From a virus: a stretch of 40,911 nucleotides of DNA. Within the stretch, counting starts at the first letter, position 1, and every line of letters starts with the position of its first letter. Shown here piece after piece: positions 1 through 6,218 of the stretch. Both the position numbers and the translations under genes were made by a program. The stretch lies in IMG/VR virus record IMGVR_UViG_3300032083_001905, positions 1 to 40,911 of that record; one strand, 5' to 3'. Below the pieces are notes generated by a model. It saw nothing but the letters and a program-made list of their open reading frames with translations, was not told where the DNA came from and did no database searches.

Positions 1-169
1 TAACCAATATCATATACATTTCAATCAAAAATTTATGTTTGTTTTTAGTCAATTTATCTATGTTGTCTTTTAACCACTTTAATTCTTTCTTGAAATGTTT
101 TCGTGCAATCTCACGATTTGCCTTCATAGTGCTTGGTTTAGGTTTTTTATAAAATGGATTAAAATTCAT
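1..169 (-). CDS. Hypothetical small basic protein, C-terminus cut by window edge
   Basis: An open frame begins with ATG at 169 and runs off the left edge after 56 codons. An AGAGGG ribosome binding site at 175-180 fixes the start; the ATG at 173 would stop after three codons. The protein starts MNFNPFYKKPKPS and is Lys/Arg rich with a predicted helical stretch (HFKKELKWLKDNIDKL). Its start overlaps the end of the zinc protein gene by 11 bases, so the two are probably translationally coupled. I do not recognise the family. Confidence 0.6.
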   Translation of the reverse strand, partial: MNFNPFYKKPKPSTMKANREIARKHFKKELKWLKDNIDKLTKNKHKFLIEMYMILV

Positions 170-299
170 TCATTCCCTCTAATCTTGCTGGTAGTACAAA
201 TATCATATTACATTCATCACAACAAGTTCCCTTGAATATAGGTTCTGCATTGTGTCCAAATTTATCATCAATCCAATTAGTACAAATATCACATTCCAT
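159..299 (-). CDS. Small CxxC/CCxxC zinc-binding phage protein
   Basis: This gene encodes 46 residues. An N-terminal CDIC pair and a central TCCDEC motif, followed by LPARLE, give four cysteines suited to one zinc. The pattern NAEP..xG.CCDECN..V.PAR matches, from memory, a family of tiny proteins common in tailed phages; their function is unknown. The ATG overlaps the stop of the preceding gene as TAATG, which supports the start. It could bind nucleic acid or a protein partner. Confidence 0.7.
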   Translation of the reverse strand: MECDICTNWIDDKFGHNAEPIFKGTCCDECNMIFVLPARLEGMNEF

Positions 300-457
300 T
301 ACAAAGCCTCCCAATCTATATCAATGTTACCACCGATGGGAATGCGCGAGAGTGTTGTTTTATTATCTAATCTATTTAACTCTTCACAATTATATCTTTG
401 AGTTCCACAAGCGTGGCAATTCTTATCTCCACAATGTTGTCCGTATTCGTATATCAT
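299..457 (-). CDS. Hypothetical 52-aa Cys-containing protein
   Basis: This 52-residue open frame (MIYEYGQHCGDKNCHACG...) has an N-terminal cluster of three cysteines and two histidines (C9, C14, C17 with nearby His) that could hold one metal ion, and a fourth cysteine further on. Both ends are joined to neighbours by TAATG overlaps, the main evidence that it is translated. The second half (RIPIGGNIDIDWEAL) is uncharged to acidic. No family recognised. Confidence 0.6.
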   Translation of the reverse strand: MIYEYGQHCGDKNCHACGTQRYNCEELNRLDNKTTLSRIPIGGNIDIDWEAL

Positions 458-702
458 TACGCAACCTCCACTTCTTGATAAAAATCTTGTGATAAGATTT
501 CAAATCCATTTCTATCCATATAATCATCTGTTAATAATTGATGTAATGTATTTCTACCATTTTCAGACATCCAAGTTTCACGATGAAATTTACCATTAAC
601 TCTCATCTCTACTATTTTAACACAATTATCTACAGAAGACCAACAATATTCTACCAATACTTTATCTCCATTTTTAACTTTCCAATTATATACAAAACTC
701 AT
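457..702 (-). CDS. Hypothetical 81-aa protein
   Basis: The start is placed at the ATG at 702 (MSFVYNWKVKNGD) because GAAAGGGTAAAT precedes it; an upstream start at 735 would intrude into the next small gene. The first half looks like a small beta fold (alternating WKVKNGDKVLVEYCW, VKIVEMRVNG) and the second half is helical and acidic. It ends in a TAATG overlap with the downstream gene. No known family recognised. Confidence 0.65.
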   Translation of the reverse strand: MSFVYNWKVKNGDKVLVEYCWSSVDNCVKIVEMRVNGKFHRETWMSENGRNTLHQLLTDDYMDRNGFEILSQDFYQEVEVA

Positions 703-704
703 AT

Positions 705-791
705 TTACCCTTTCTTTGCACAATACCAAGTGCAATAATTTTTATCTTTATAATTAACATAGGCTTTCTTATCACATTTACAACAACTCAT
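705..791 (-). CDS. Tiny Cys-rich peptide, 28 aa
   Basis: This 28-codon open frame has four cysteines arranged as CCxC near the N-terminus (MSCCKCDKK) and CTWYC near the C-terminus, a plausible single zinc site. Its ATG shares a base with the stop of the upstream gene (TAATG), and the next gene starts three bases after its stop. It is too short to classify; its place in a coupled series of small genes is the main argument that it is real. Confidence 0.5.
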   Translation of the reverse strand: MSCCKCDKKAYVNYKDKNYCTWYCAKKG

Positions 792-1075
792 TACTTAGCC
801 TCCAAATTTAAGAAACAATTATTGTATTCTTCCCACATACCCCAAATACTTGTTTTCCAATCATTATAAATAATAGTAGTTACATCTTGTGTTTCTTCAA
901 TGAAATCAAAGAACGCTAATAAATCAGTATCACTTAGATTACAATACCATTCATTATCTAAATCATAAACGTGAGCTCTGGTGCCCTCATTTTTATCAAT
1001 AGTTCCATCTTCATTAATTGGATGTGTGATTAATTTTCTTGTTAACGCGGTTCCAACACTATTTAGTAAAATCAT
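791..1075 (-). CDS. Hypothetical 94-aa phage protein
   Basis: The ATG at 1075 (MILLNSVGTALTRKL) is chosen because AAAAGGAG lies immediately upstream; the in-frame start at 1111 would overlap the promoter and lacks such a site. The protein is acidic and aromatic, with a C-terminal half (LLAFFDFIEETQDVTTIIY, then WGMWEEYNNCFLNLEAK) that looks helical. It is the first gene after the promoter at 1117-1145 and heads the run of small coupled genes reaching the window edge. Function unknown. Confidence 0.7.
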   Translation of the reverse strand: MILLNSVGTALTRKLITHPINEDGTIDKNEGTRAHVYDLDNEWYCNLSDTDLLAFFDFIEETQDVTTIIYNDWKTSIWGMWEEYNNCFLNLEAK

Positions 1076-1116
1076 AAAACTCCTTTTATTATTTTTATCA
1101 CTTCTAATCATACTAT

Positions 1117-1145
1117 AATATACGAAGAATATGGCAAATAACCAA
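1117..1145 (-). promoter_or_regulatory. Putative sigma70-type promoter
   Basis: Reading the minus strand, TTGGTT (1145-1140) lies 17 bases upstream of TATATT (1122-1117), preceded by TTCG. TTCGTATATT recurs at 4331-4340 and 40533-40542. Transcription should begin near 1110 and give a leader of about 35 bases carrying AAAGGAG for the gene at 791-1075. No T4 late-promoter TATAAATA is present. Confidence 0.5.
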
Positions 1146-1162
1146 ATGTTTTATGTGTTTTA

Positions 1163-1193
1163 TTTGTAACAGTTTGTAACAGGAATGTTACAA
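1163..1193. repeat. Tandem 10-mer plus perfect palindrome next to promoter
   Basis: TTTGTAACAG occurs twice in direct tandem (1163-1172, 1173-1182). The second copy forms, with the following bases, an inverted repeat: TTGTAACA (1174-1181), GGAA, TGTTACAA (1186-1193). It sits between the tRNA 3' end and the promoter -35. It may be an operator with a full site and a half site, or a hairpin marking the tRNA transcript end; no T-tract follows on the minus strand, which argues against a classic terminator. Confidence 0.55.
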
Positions 1194-1200
1194 TGAGGTG

Positions 1201-1274
1201 TGGAGCTGATAGGACTCGAACCTACGACTTCTTCCGTGCAAGGGAAGCACTCTCCCAAACTGAGTTACAGCCCC
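1201..1274 (-). tRNA. tRNA-Ala (anticodon TGC)
   Basis: The 74-base gene folds as a full cloverleaf. The acceptor stem GGGGCTG pairs with CAGCTCC, with a G3-U70 wobble, the classic identity element for alanyl-tRNA synthetase, and discriminator A73. The D arm is ACTC/GAGT, the anticodon stem CTTCC/GGAAG encloses loop CTTGCAC with anticodon TGC, and the T loop is TTCGAGT. CCA is not encoded (CAC follows). The 5' end overlaps the HNH gene stop codon. Confidence 0.95.
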
Positions 1275-1699
1275 ATAGTTTTATTTTTTCTTCGTTTCCA
1301 AGCTTCTTTCATAACTTGTGATTGTTTTTCTCTATAACTATCTGAATTATGATTTTCACTGTTGGTGTTACCATTCATAGATTTACTTATTTTGTCTTTA
1401 GTTTTAGAGTTCCACTTTTGAGTTTTTCTTATTTGACTAATTTTTTTCTTATGATTTTCAGACTTTTTGACACCAAGATTACCTTTAATACCACCAATAC
1501 TTGAACGCATCAACTGTATATCTTCCATACCAATTTGTTTAGATAAACCTTTCCAAGCCAATAAGTCCTCTTGTTTTCCATATTTTTCATATAACTTTCT
1601 GTGTTCTTCAGCGTGTTCCTCTATAGTAAGTTCTATGAGATTTTCATTTTCATCACCCCCACCCATATGTTTTGGAATTATATGATGTTTATGTTTCAT
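1265..1699 (-). CDS. HNH homing-type endonuclease with NUMOD-like repeats
   Basis: This 144-residue protein begins MKHKHHIIPKHMGG and continues ENLIELTIEEHAEEHRKLY, the H-N-H layout of small phage HNH nucleases (HHIIP, N in ENLIEL, H in EEHAEEH). The tail has NUMOD3-like DNA-contact segments (KSENHKKKIS, NSENHNSDSYREK) and ends very basic. Such proteins usually cut DNA to spread their own gene. The stop codon TAA forms tRNA positions 8-10 of the downstream tRNA-Ala, so gene and tRNA overlap by 10 bases. The start is coupled to the metallopeptidase gene by TAATG. Confidence 0.88.
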   Translation of the reverse strand: MKHKHHIIPKHMGGGDENENLIELTIEEHAEEHRKLYEKYGKQEDLLAWKGLSKQIGMEDIQLMRSSIGGIKGNLGVKKSENHKKKISQIRKTQKWNSKTKDKISKSMNGNTNSENHNSDSYREKQSQVMKEAWKRRKNKTMGL

Positions 1700-2109
1700 T
1701 AAATCAAATTTTCTTTTTTAAATCTTGTTTTCCATTTAGACCAATTTTTTTGGCCAAACTTTTCTGCTTCTATCTCATACTTGTTGTCTTTGTATTCATC
1801 TTGGTCATTAGCTATTCTGTAGTTCATTTCCATTTCATACATATCTTTGAACTTCTTCCAACCATATTTCTTGGCATCCATCGCATGATAGATTTCGTGA
1901 AGTATTGTAATTAAGAACTCTTTTATTTGTCTATTCTTAATTGTTTTATACCGTGTAGATAATTCCAATGTGCCGGTATCAACATTGTAATGTGCATGAT
2001 TTTTCATTGATTTTAATTTAACTCTAACATTACCAACCTTGTAATGTTTCAATAAATCTGAAATCATTTTGTTTTTATTTGTTTCTGATATAAATTCTCT
2101 TATTAACAT
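1699..2109 (-). CDS. Zincin-like metallopeptidase (HEIYH motif)
   Basis: The protein has 136 residues from the ATG at 2109, which is coupled as TAATG to the preceding gene; a TTG start further upstream is less likely. Residues 71-75 are HEIYH within ITILHEIYHAMD, the HExxH zinc site, and a later glutamate-rich helix (EIEAEKFGQ) could give the third ligand. The arrangement resembles SprT/ImmA-like minimal peptidase domains. Phage members are often of unknown target. No signal peptide, so action in the cytoplasm is expected. Confidence 0.7.
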   Translation of the reverse strand: MLIREFISETNKNKMISDLLKHYKVGNVRVKLKSMKNHAHYNVDTGTLELSTRYKTIKNRQIKEFLITILHEIYHAMDAKKYGWKKFKDMYEMEMNYRIANDQDEYKDNKYEIEAEKFGQKNWSKWKTRFKKENLI

Positions 2110-2342
2110 TATATTTTTGTCTTTATTACTTTTGTCCAACGACTACCACTATGTCTTGGTTCATCATTTTCATCTGAATCTAAAAATGGGCTATTCTGAT
2201 GTATACTTATCGTACTACCTGATATATTACTTGGGTTATCAACATAGTTTTCCACAACTTTTTTAGCTTCGTCTACGATTTCTTTTTGTAGTTTTTCTAA
2301 TTCTTCTTTTTGTTTTTTTGTTAAATTATTATCTTCCATCAT
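2109..2342 (-). CDS. Hypothetical coiled-coil protein
   Basis: The start is taken at the ATG pair at 2342/2339 (MMEDNNLTKKQKEEL) because GGAG lies just upstream; a GTG at 2375, coupled to the previous stop, is an alternative giving 88 residues. Residues 5-35 form a charged heptad-like helix (KKQKEELEKLQKEIVDEAKKV). The second half is Ser/Asn rich and probably unstructured, with a basic C-terminus. Function unknown. Confidence 0.6.
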   Translation of the reverse strand: MMEDNNLTKKQKEELEKLQKEIVDEAKKVVENYVDNPSNISGSTISIHQNSPFLDSDENDEPRHSGSRWTKVIKTKI

Positions 2343-2374
2343 TATCTCCAACATTTCTAAACCTGGCCCACACA

Positions 2375-2575
2375 CTATAGAAAACTCGCACTAACTTGAT
2401 TACCTGTAACCCACCAAAGCTTTCCACTTCTGTCTTGAACTTGTATTTTTTTTGTATCAAATCCTTCAACTTTGCAAATTGTATTTTTATACAACATACC
2501 ATTTACCGTTGGTATATCTTCTTGAATACAAACTCGCTTACCAACCTTTAACTCTTTACCTCTCACATCTTTCAT
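2375..2575 (-). CDS. Hypothetical small SH3/KOW-like protein
   Basis: This 66-residue protein starts at 2575 after a strong AGGAGATAAA site. The composition (KVGKRVCIQEDIP, TICKVEGFD, KIQVQDRSGKLWWVTGNQV) suggests a small five-stranded beta barrel of SH3 or KOW type, a fold phages use for binding nucleic acid or protein. That is inferred from the strand pattern only. It lies 8 bases downstream of the HNH-like gene and probably shares its transcript. Confidence 0.65.
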   Translation of the reverse strand: MKDVRGKELKVGKRVCIQEDIPTVNGMLYKNTICKVEGFDTKKIQVQDRSGKLWWVTGNQVSASFL

Positions 2576-2583
2576 TTTATCTC

Positions 2584-3087
2584 CTATTTACAAAATTTCT
2601 TAGCACTTGGAAAGTGTCCATTAAATGAATAATAACAATTACTACATAATAATCTAATGTTACCATCTAACCAATTCTTACTATCACCATCTTTAAAATC
2701 CACCCCTAAACATATCTTATTTGTAGCTAAGTTTACTTCATTATAACCACAATGATGACACTCATCTAACCAATAGCCTTTCTTAATCAATTCTTCTTTG
2801 ACTGTTGATTGATTCCACTTTCTTGGAACTTTTCTCTTACCAAGTATTATATCTTCAACATTAGTGGTTCTACTTACCCAACCTTTTTGGATACCTATAC
2901 CAGTTTGATTCAAATGTTGGTCGAATACTTTATAATACTTGGCCCATTTCCTATAAGTGGTGTAACATACATTCATCCATTTAGCCGCAGCCATATTGGA
3001 CTTCGTATGTTTTTGAGCCTCTAAAATCATATTCTTGGTTATTACTTTTCTCCTACCAGGAATGTTTAAAGGACGATTTGCACTCAT
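2584..3087 (-). CDS. HTH plus treble-clef (degenerate HNH-like) protein
   Basis: The 167-residue protein has two parts. Residues about 15-65 look like a helix-turn-helix (MAAAKWMNVCYTTYRKWAKYY). Residues about 110-155 hold CHHCG and CSNC pairs around DFKDGDSKNWLDGNIRLLCSNC, the zinc frame of HNH/treble-clef nucleases. The usual catalytic His before DGD/DGN is replaced (LGVDFKDGD), so it may bind DNA without cutting. Proteins of this layout occur in other marine T4-like phages as far as I recall. It could be a transcription factor or an inactive homing enzyme. Confidence 0.65.
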   Translation of the reverse strand: MSANRPLNIPGRRKVITKNMILEAQKHTKSNMAAAKWMNVCYTTYRKWAKYYKVFDQHLNQTGIGIQKGWVSRTTNVEDIILGKRKVPRKWNQSTVKEELIKKGYWLDECHHCGYNEVNLATNKICLGVDFKDGDSKNWLDGNIRLLCSNCYYSFNGHFPSAKKFCK

Positions 3088-3320
3088 TAGATTTTCTGAA
3101 ATACTTTTGTTTTTCTATTAAAACTATAAATCTTTTGAGTTTTAAGATTTCTTCCTTCTGTCAAACTTGATTTGCGCCAAGGGATTTGTTCTTCCTTTGG
3201 TTTATTAGTTTGCCAAAACAATTCATCAACCTCTAAATCCTCAAATCTGTATTCTTCAAAGTCTTGACTTAAATTACTTGGTGGGTTATATCTATCACCC
3301 GCTTGATTATTAATTGGCAT
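3087..3320 (-). CDS. Hypothetical 77-aa protein
   Basis: This small protein is acidic in its first half (FEEYRFEDLEVDELFW) and basic in its second half (LKTQKIYSFNRKTKVFQKI), with no cysteines and no membrane segment. Its ATG overlaps the stop of the preceding gene as TAATG, and its own stop overlaps the HTH/treble-clef gene start, so it is translated as part of a tight series. No family recognised. Confidence 0.65.
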   Translation of the reverse strand: MPINNQAGDRYNPPSNLSQDFEEYRFEDLEVDELFWQTNKPKEEQIPWRKSSLTEGRNLKTQKIYSFNRKTKVFQKI

Positions 3321-3547
3321 TATTCAACCTCCATCCAACCGGCAGATTGTTCAACTATACCTGCGATTGCTTCAAACTCTTGTTTAACTGATTCAAAAAC
3401 ATTTACTTTATTGTAATCACCATCAATGTTTTTTGATTTTTTACCTTTTGGAATGAAAACGGCCTTATCCAATTTATCATACATTGAATCCAATGCACTT
3501 TTAATTACTTGTATTTGGTCGTAACCTTCTTTACTTATTTTAGACAT
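3320..3547 (-). CDS. Hypothetical 75-aa helical protein
   Basis: The sequence looks mainly helical (YDQIQVIKSALDSMYDKLDKA and VKQEFEAIAGIVEQSAGWMEVE) with a basic loop between. It is joined to both neighbours by stop/start overlaps. No catalytic motif or metal site is visible, and I cannot assign a family. Confidence 0.65.
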   Translation of the reverse strand: MSKISKEGYDQIQVIKSALDSMYDKLDKAVFIPKGKKSKNIDGDYNKVNVFESVKQEFEAIAGIVEQSAGWMEVE

Positions 3548-3750
3548 TATTTGTCCTCCTGTAACAGTTGTTTTTCTTGTTGTTCTTTTTCTTTATCAAA
3601 CATATCTTTCGTATGTTTTCCGATAAATTCGTTTACATCAACATTAAGTCTTGTTAATTCACTTAATGCTAAATCTTTTACAAATTGCTCTTGTTCTGAA
3701 TCAAGAACAGTTGTCATTAATTTTGTTATATATCCACCTAATTTATTCAT
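3547..3750 (-). CDS. Hypothetical 67-aa helical protein
   Basis: This small protein is probably all-helical, with a middle segment EQEQFVKDLALSELTRLN and a highly charged tail (DMFDKEKEQQEKQLLQEDK) that may form a coiled coil. Its start lies 8 bases inside the end of the lipoprotein gene, so it is likely co-translated with it. No known family. Confidence 0.65.
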   Translation of the reverse strand: MNKLGGYITKLMTTVLDSEQEQFVKDLALSELTRLNVDVNEFIGKHTKDMFDKEKEQQEKQLLQEDK

Positions 3751-4198
3751 TTATTTTTACCTCTATATTATCCAACCATTGTGTTCCATAATTATCATAA
3801 TATCCTACCCAAATAGTTGCAGTTTGTCCTATGTTTTCTTCCATAACACCCATCATTTGATATGAATATCCATCATCAGACGAATAACCACTACCATTGA
3901 CTACAGGTACATCTTCACAATAATCCCAAGTACAACCTTCAAAAGTTACATTTGTAACCCATTCAACATACTCCATTTCGTAACCAATATACGCTTTTAA
4001 CTGAGTAAATGTTTGTATTTCACCATCATTATAATCTAATTGATAAACACCATTCTTATCCATTGGTAAATTAGGTGCTTCTATTTCTAAATGACAATTT
4101 GTACATTCATCACTTGGACCAAATACATTACTTTCACAACCAATTGTAATTACACATATTGTATATATAAATATATACTTAATCATCTTTTTTAACAT
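3743..4198 (-). CDS. Predicted lipoprotein
   Basis: The 151-residue precursor starts with a basic tip (MLKKMIKY), a hydrophobic core (IFIYTICVITIG) and Cys21 in the setting TIGC, a signal-peptidase-II lipobox. The mature part is acidic and beta-rich, with four further cysteines (CTNC, and Cys residues at GCTWDYC) that could form disulfides outside the cytoplasm. Phage lipoproteins such as T5 Llp are known to block receptors and exclude other phages; a similar role here is inference from location signal alone. An AAAGGAG site lies within the end of the upstream basic-protein gene. Confidence 0.75.
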   Translation of the reverse strand: MLKKMIKYIFIYTICVITIGCESNVFGPSDECTNCHLEIEAPNLPMDKNGVYQLDYNDGEIQTFTQLKAYIGYEMEYVEWVTNVTFEGCTWDYCEDVPVVNGSGYSSDDGYSYQMMGVMEENIGQTATIWVGYYDNYGTQWLDNIEVKINE

Positions 4199-4316
4199 AT
4201 TTCTTTTTTCTCCTTTTGTTTTTAGCTTCTTTAAGACTTTTTCTCTTTTTAAATTTCTTTTGTCGTCTTCTATCTTCTCTTAAATCATCATAATTTAAAT
4301 AATCTATCTTAGACAT
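4179..4316 (-). CDS. Very basic 45-aa protein
   Basis: A strong GGAGGT site precedes the ATG at 4316. The protein has a short acidic start (MSKIDYLNYDDLRED) and then an almost unbroken run of Lys and Arg (RRRQKKFKKRKS, KNKRRKKKYVKK), suggesting binding to nucleic acid or to an acidic host protein. It is the first gene after the promoter at 4331-4360 and overlaps the lipoprotein gene by 20 bases. Position and composition resemble host-takeover genes, but no homology is claimed. Confidence 0.65.
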   Translation of the reverse strand: MSKIDYLNYDDLREDRRRQKKFKKRKSLKEAKNKRRKKKYVKKDD

Positions 4317-4330
4317 TTATCTATACCTCC

Positions 4331-4360
4331 AATATACGAAACTTTACGCATTAAAGTCAA
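4331..4360 (-). promoter_or_regulatory. Promoter with AAAGCTTG -35 element
   Basis: On the minus strand TTGACT (4360-4355), preceded by AAAAAGC, is followed after 18 bases by TATATT (4336-4331). TTCG directly precedes the -10. The -35 lies inside the end of the 53-aa gene, so this promoter starts a new transcript for the basic protein, the lipoprotein and genes below. The same AAAGCTTG element occurs at three other promoters in the window. Confidence 0.7.
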
Positions 4361-4505
4361 GCTTTTTTTTATTTAATTCATCTACTAATTTTAGAACTTT
4401 ATCTAATTTGTCTTGATAAAATTGTTTTTCTTTTTTTGTTGCATGTGGTGATGTTGATTTTAAACTCCACCACATTAATATTTCATCCATTTTTAATTCA
4501 TTCAT
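4344..4505 (-). CDS. Hypothetical 53-aa protein
   Basis: A 53-codon frame begins at 4505 (MNELKMDEILMWWSLK), overlapping the stop of the sugar dehydrogenase gene by 8 bases; an internal ATG at 4490 would give 48 residues. The second half is a Lys-rich amphipathic helix (KEKQFYQDKLDKVLKLVDELNKKK). The distal end contains the -35 of the next promoter. Function unknown. Confidence 0.5.
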   Translation of the reverse strand: MNELKMDEILMWWSLKSTSPHATKKEKQFYQDKLDKVLKLVDELNKKKLDFNA

Positions 4506-5346
4506 CTGTTACAGCTCTACCTTTTAATTCTTTCCAATCTTGTTCTGGTCTTACCTCTAAATTAGTTTCCCAAGCACCAAATAGTGTTTTTGCAGGTATT
4601 TCCATTTTATAACAAATATCAATCAATGCATTAATATCTTTTGGGAAACAACTTCCACCAAATCCAAGTTTTCCATCAGGACCTGGTACTGCCCAATGTG
4701 ATTTACCTAATCGTTCATCATAAGTAGAATACTCTACAACTTTATCATAATCAATATTTAATTCATCACATATCATTTTCATTTCATTTGCAAATGATAC
4801 TTTGGTTGCTAAGAATGTGTTTGTCATATACTTAACCATCTCAGCAGTTATAGAACCTGTCTTGACTATTTTCACATCAGGAAACACCAATGAATATACT
4901 TGTCTTAACTTTGTTGTTGATGGTCTTTCACCACCAATAATGATTCTATTCTGATTCTTGAAGTCATCAATGAAATTAGCTTCTGTTAAAAACTCAGGAT
5001 TAAATATAACTGATATGTTATGACATTCTTTATTTAATCTATTTGTTGTTCCAGGTGGTATCGTAGATTTGATAGCAACTATTCTACCTGATACATTCCT
5101 ACTCACAACCATGTCGTTTATGTCTTTAACTATAGCCTCAACTATACTTGTATCACAACTACCATCTTTTTTCATCGGTGTTGGAACACACACGAATATG
5201 ATATTTGTTAATTCAACCAAGTCCTCTAAATAATCAACACTACATTTATCTTTATCTAAATCATATGTGTCCACATCATAATGTTTACTAAACACTTCTT
5301 TAACTGCAGTTCCCACATAACCTTGTCCTACTATTCCTATGTTCAT
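4498..5346 (-). CDS. Nucleotide-sugar 6-dehydrogenase (UDP-glucose/GDP-mannose type), short form
   Basis: Enzymes of this family oxidise a UDP- or GDP-hexose twice with NAD to the uronic acid. Residues 7-12 (GQGYVG) form the Rossmann nucleotide loop, VPTP (54-57) and the NPEFL segment (116-120) follow, and GFGGSCFPKD places the catalytic Cys at 233. The protein has 282 residues, whereas family members usually exceed 380: it ends after the central dimerisation helix and lacks the C-terminal UDP-binding domain. The start at 5346 is coupled by ATGA to the epimerase gene. Whether it is active alone is uncertain; a paired acidic-sugar route is likely. Confidence 0.88.
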   Translation of the reverse strand: MNIGIVGQGYVGTAVKEVFSKHYDVDTYDLDKDKCSVDYLEDLVELTNIIFVCVPTPMKKDGSCDTSIVEAIVKDINDMVVSRNVSGRIVAIKSTIPPGTTNRLNKECHNISVIFNPEFLTEANFIDDFKNQNRIIIGGERPSTTKLRQVYSLVFPDVKIVKTGSITAEMVKYMTNTFLATKVSFANEMKMICDELNIDYDKVVEYSTYDERLGKSHWAVPGPDGKLGFGGSCFPKDINALIDICYKMEIPAKTLFGAWETNLEVRPEQDWKELKGRAVTDE

Positions 5347-6218
5347 AATTGTTCCTTTATCCAATCCTCTAAGTTAACCTTTGGTTTCCATTTTAGTTTC
5401 TTTCTAGCTAATTCAGACCTACACAATGTATCTCTTGCCTCACCTGGTATCATATCAATGTAAGTCCAAGCTGGGTCAGGAAACATATCCACTACTTGTT
5501 TTATACTGTAGTTTTTACCCCTACCTAATTCATAAACATTACCCCATTTATTTAATTGAACAACTTTCATCATAGCATCAATTATATCATCAACATGTGT
5601 AAAATCTCTTCTCTGTTTACCATCTCCAGTTATAGTAAATGTTTCATTATTTCTATATTGTTCTAAAAATATAGGTAAGACAGTTCTGTAACTTCCCTCT
5701 GTTGGCATACAATCACCATAAACATTATAGAATCTACATATTGTAATATCTAATCCATATATTTGTTCATAAAGTTTACAAAGTTCTTCACCTTGCCACT
5801 TACTAAATGTGTATGGATTCTTGTGAGTACCACCCCAAAAAGAGCTTGAACCAGCGTAAACTACAGGAATTTTATGTTTCTTAGCATACTCTAAAACATT
5901 CTGTGTTCCACCAACATTAACATCACACACCTCTTTTGGATTATTGAATGACGGACCTATTCTTGGTAATGCAGCTAAATGAAATATTACATCAAATTCT
6001 TTAGTATGAACCCAAGCGTGTTGAATTTTATCAAAGAATGCACCTTCTCTAATCCCATCTCTAATATCTACTTTGAGGTATTCGACACCATCAAGTTCAT
6101 TTTTTCTATCACCTGTGGTATAATTATCAAATGAAACTACTTGATGGCCATCTTTCAATAGTCTTTCACATAAATTAGTTCCTACAAATCCTACACCTCC
6201 AGTTACTAACGCTCGCAT
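5343..6218 (-). CDS. NAD-dependent SDR nucleotide-sugar epimerase/dehydratase
   Basis: This 291-residue extended short-chain dehydrogenase has the NAD loop TGGVGFVG (6-13), FHLAALP, the SSSFWGG active-site strand (124-130) and the catalytic YxxxK as Y136/K140. Late motifs RRDFTHVDDI and GEARDT are typical of UDP-glucose 4-epimerases and UDP-glucuronate decarboxylases. The substrate cannot be fixed by eye. Coupled by ATGA to the dehydrogenase downstream, it could act on the uronic acid that enzyme makes. Length is slightly short but complete. Confidence 0.88.
   Translation of the reverse strand: MRALVTGGVGFVGTNLCERLLKDGHQVVSFDNYTTGDRKNELDGVEYLKVDIRDGIREGAFFDKIQHAWVHTKEFDVIFHLAALPRIGPSFNNPKEVCDVNVGGTQNVLEYAKKHKIPVVYAGSSSFWGGTHKNPYTFSKWQGEELCKLYEQIYGLDITICRFYNVYGDCMPTEGSYRTVLPIFLEQYRNNETFTITGDGKQRRDFTHVDDIIDAMMKVVQLNKWGNVYELGRGKNYSIKQVVDMFPDPAWTYIDMIPGEARDTLCRSELARKKLKWKPKVNLEDWIKEQL

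Noticed and set aside
1305-1318. AAGCTTGG near the tRNA, resembling the shared -35 element
   Set aside because: It lies in the HNH coding sequence (Lys-Glu-Ala-Trp codons) and no acceptable -10 follows at 17-18 bases; another copy in a KEAW codon context at about 15433 is also without a -10.
3509-3865. Plus-strand open frame of 118 codons, Cys/Ser rich
   Set aside because: It crosses three minus-strand genes that are linked by stop/start overlaps; nothing supports a plus-strand transcript here.
4350-4375. T-run after AAAGTCAAGC as a terminator
   Set aside because: On the transcribed strand it is an A-run before the promoter, with no stable stem; it is explained by the -35 element.
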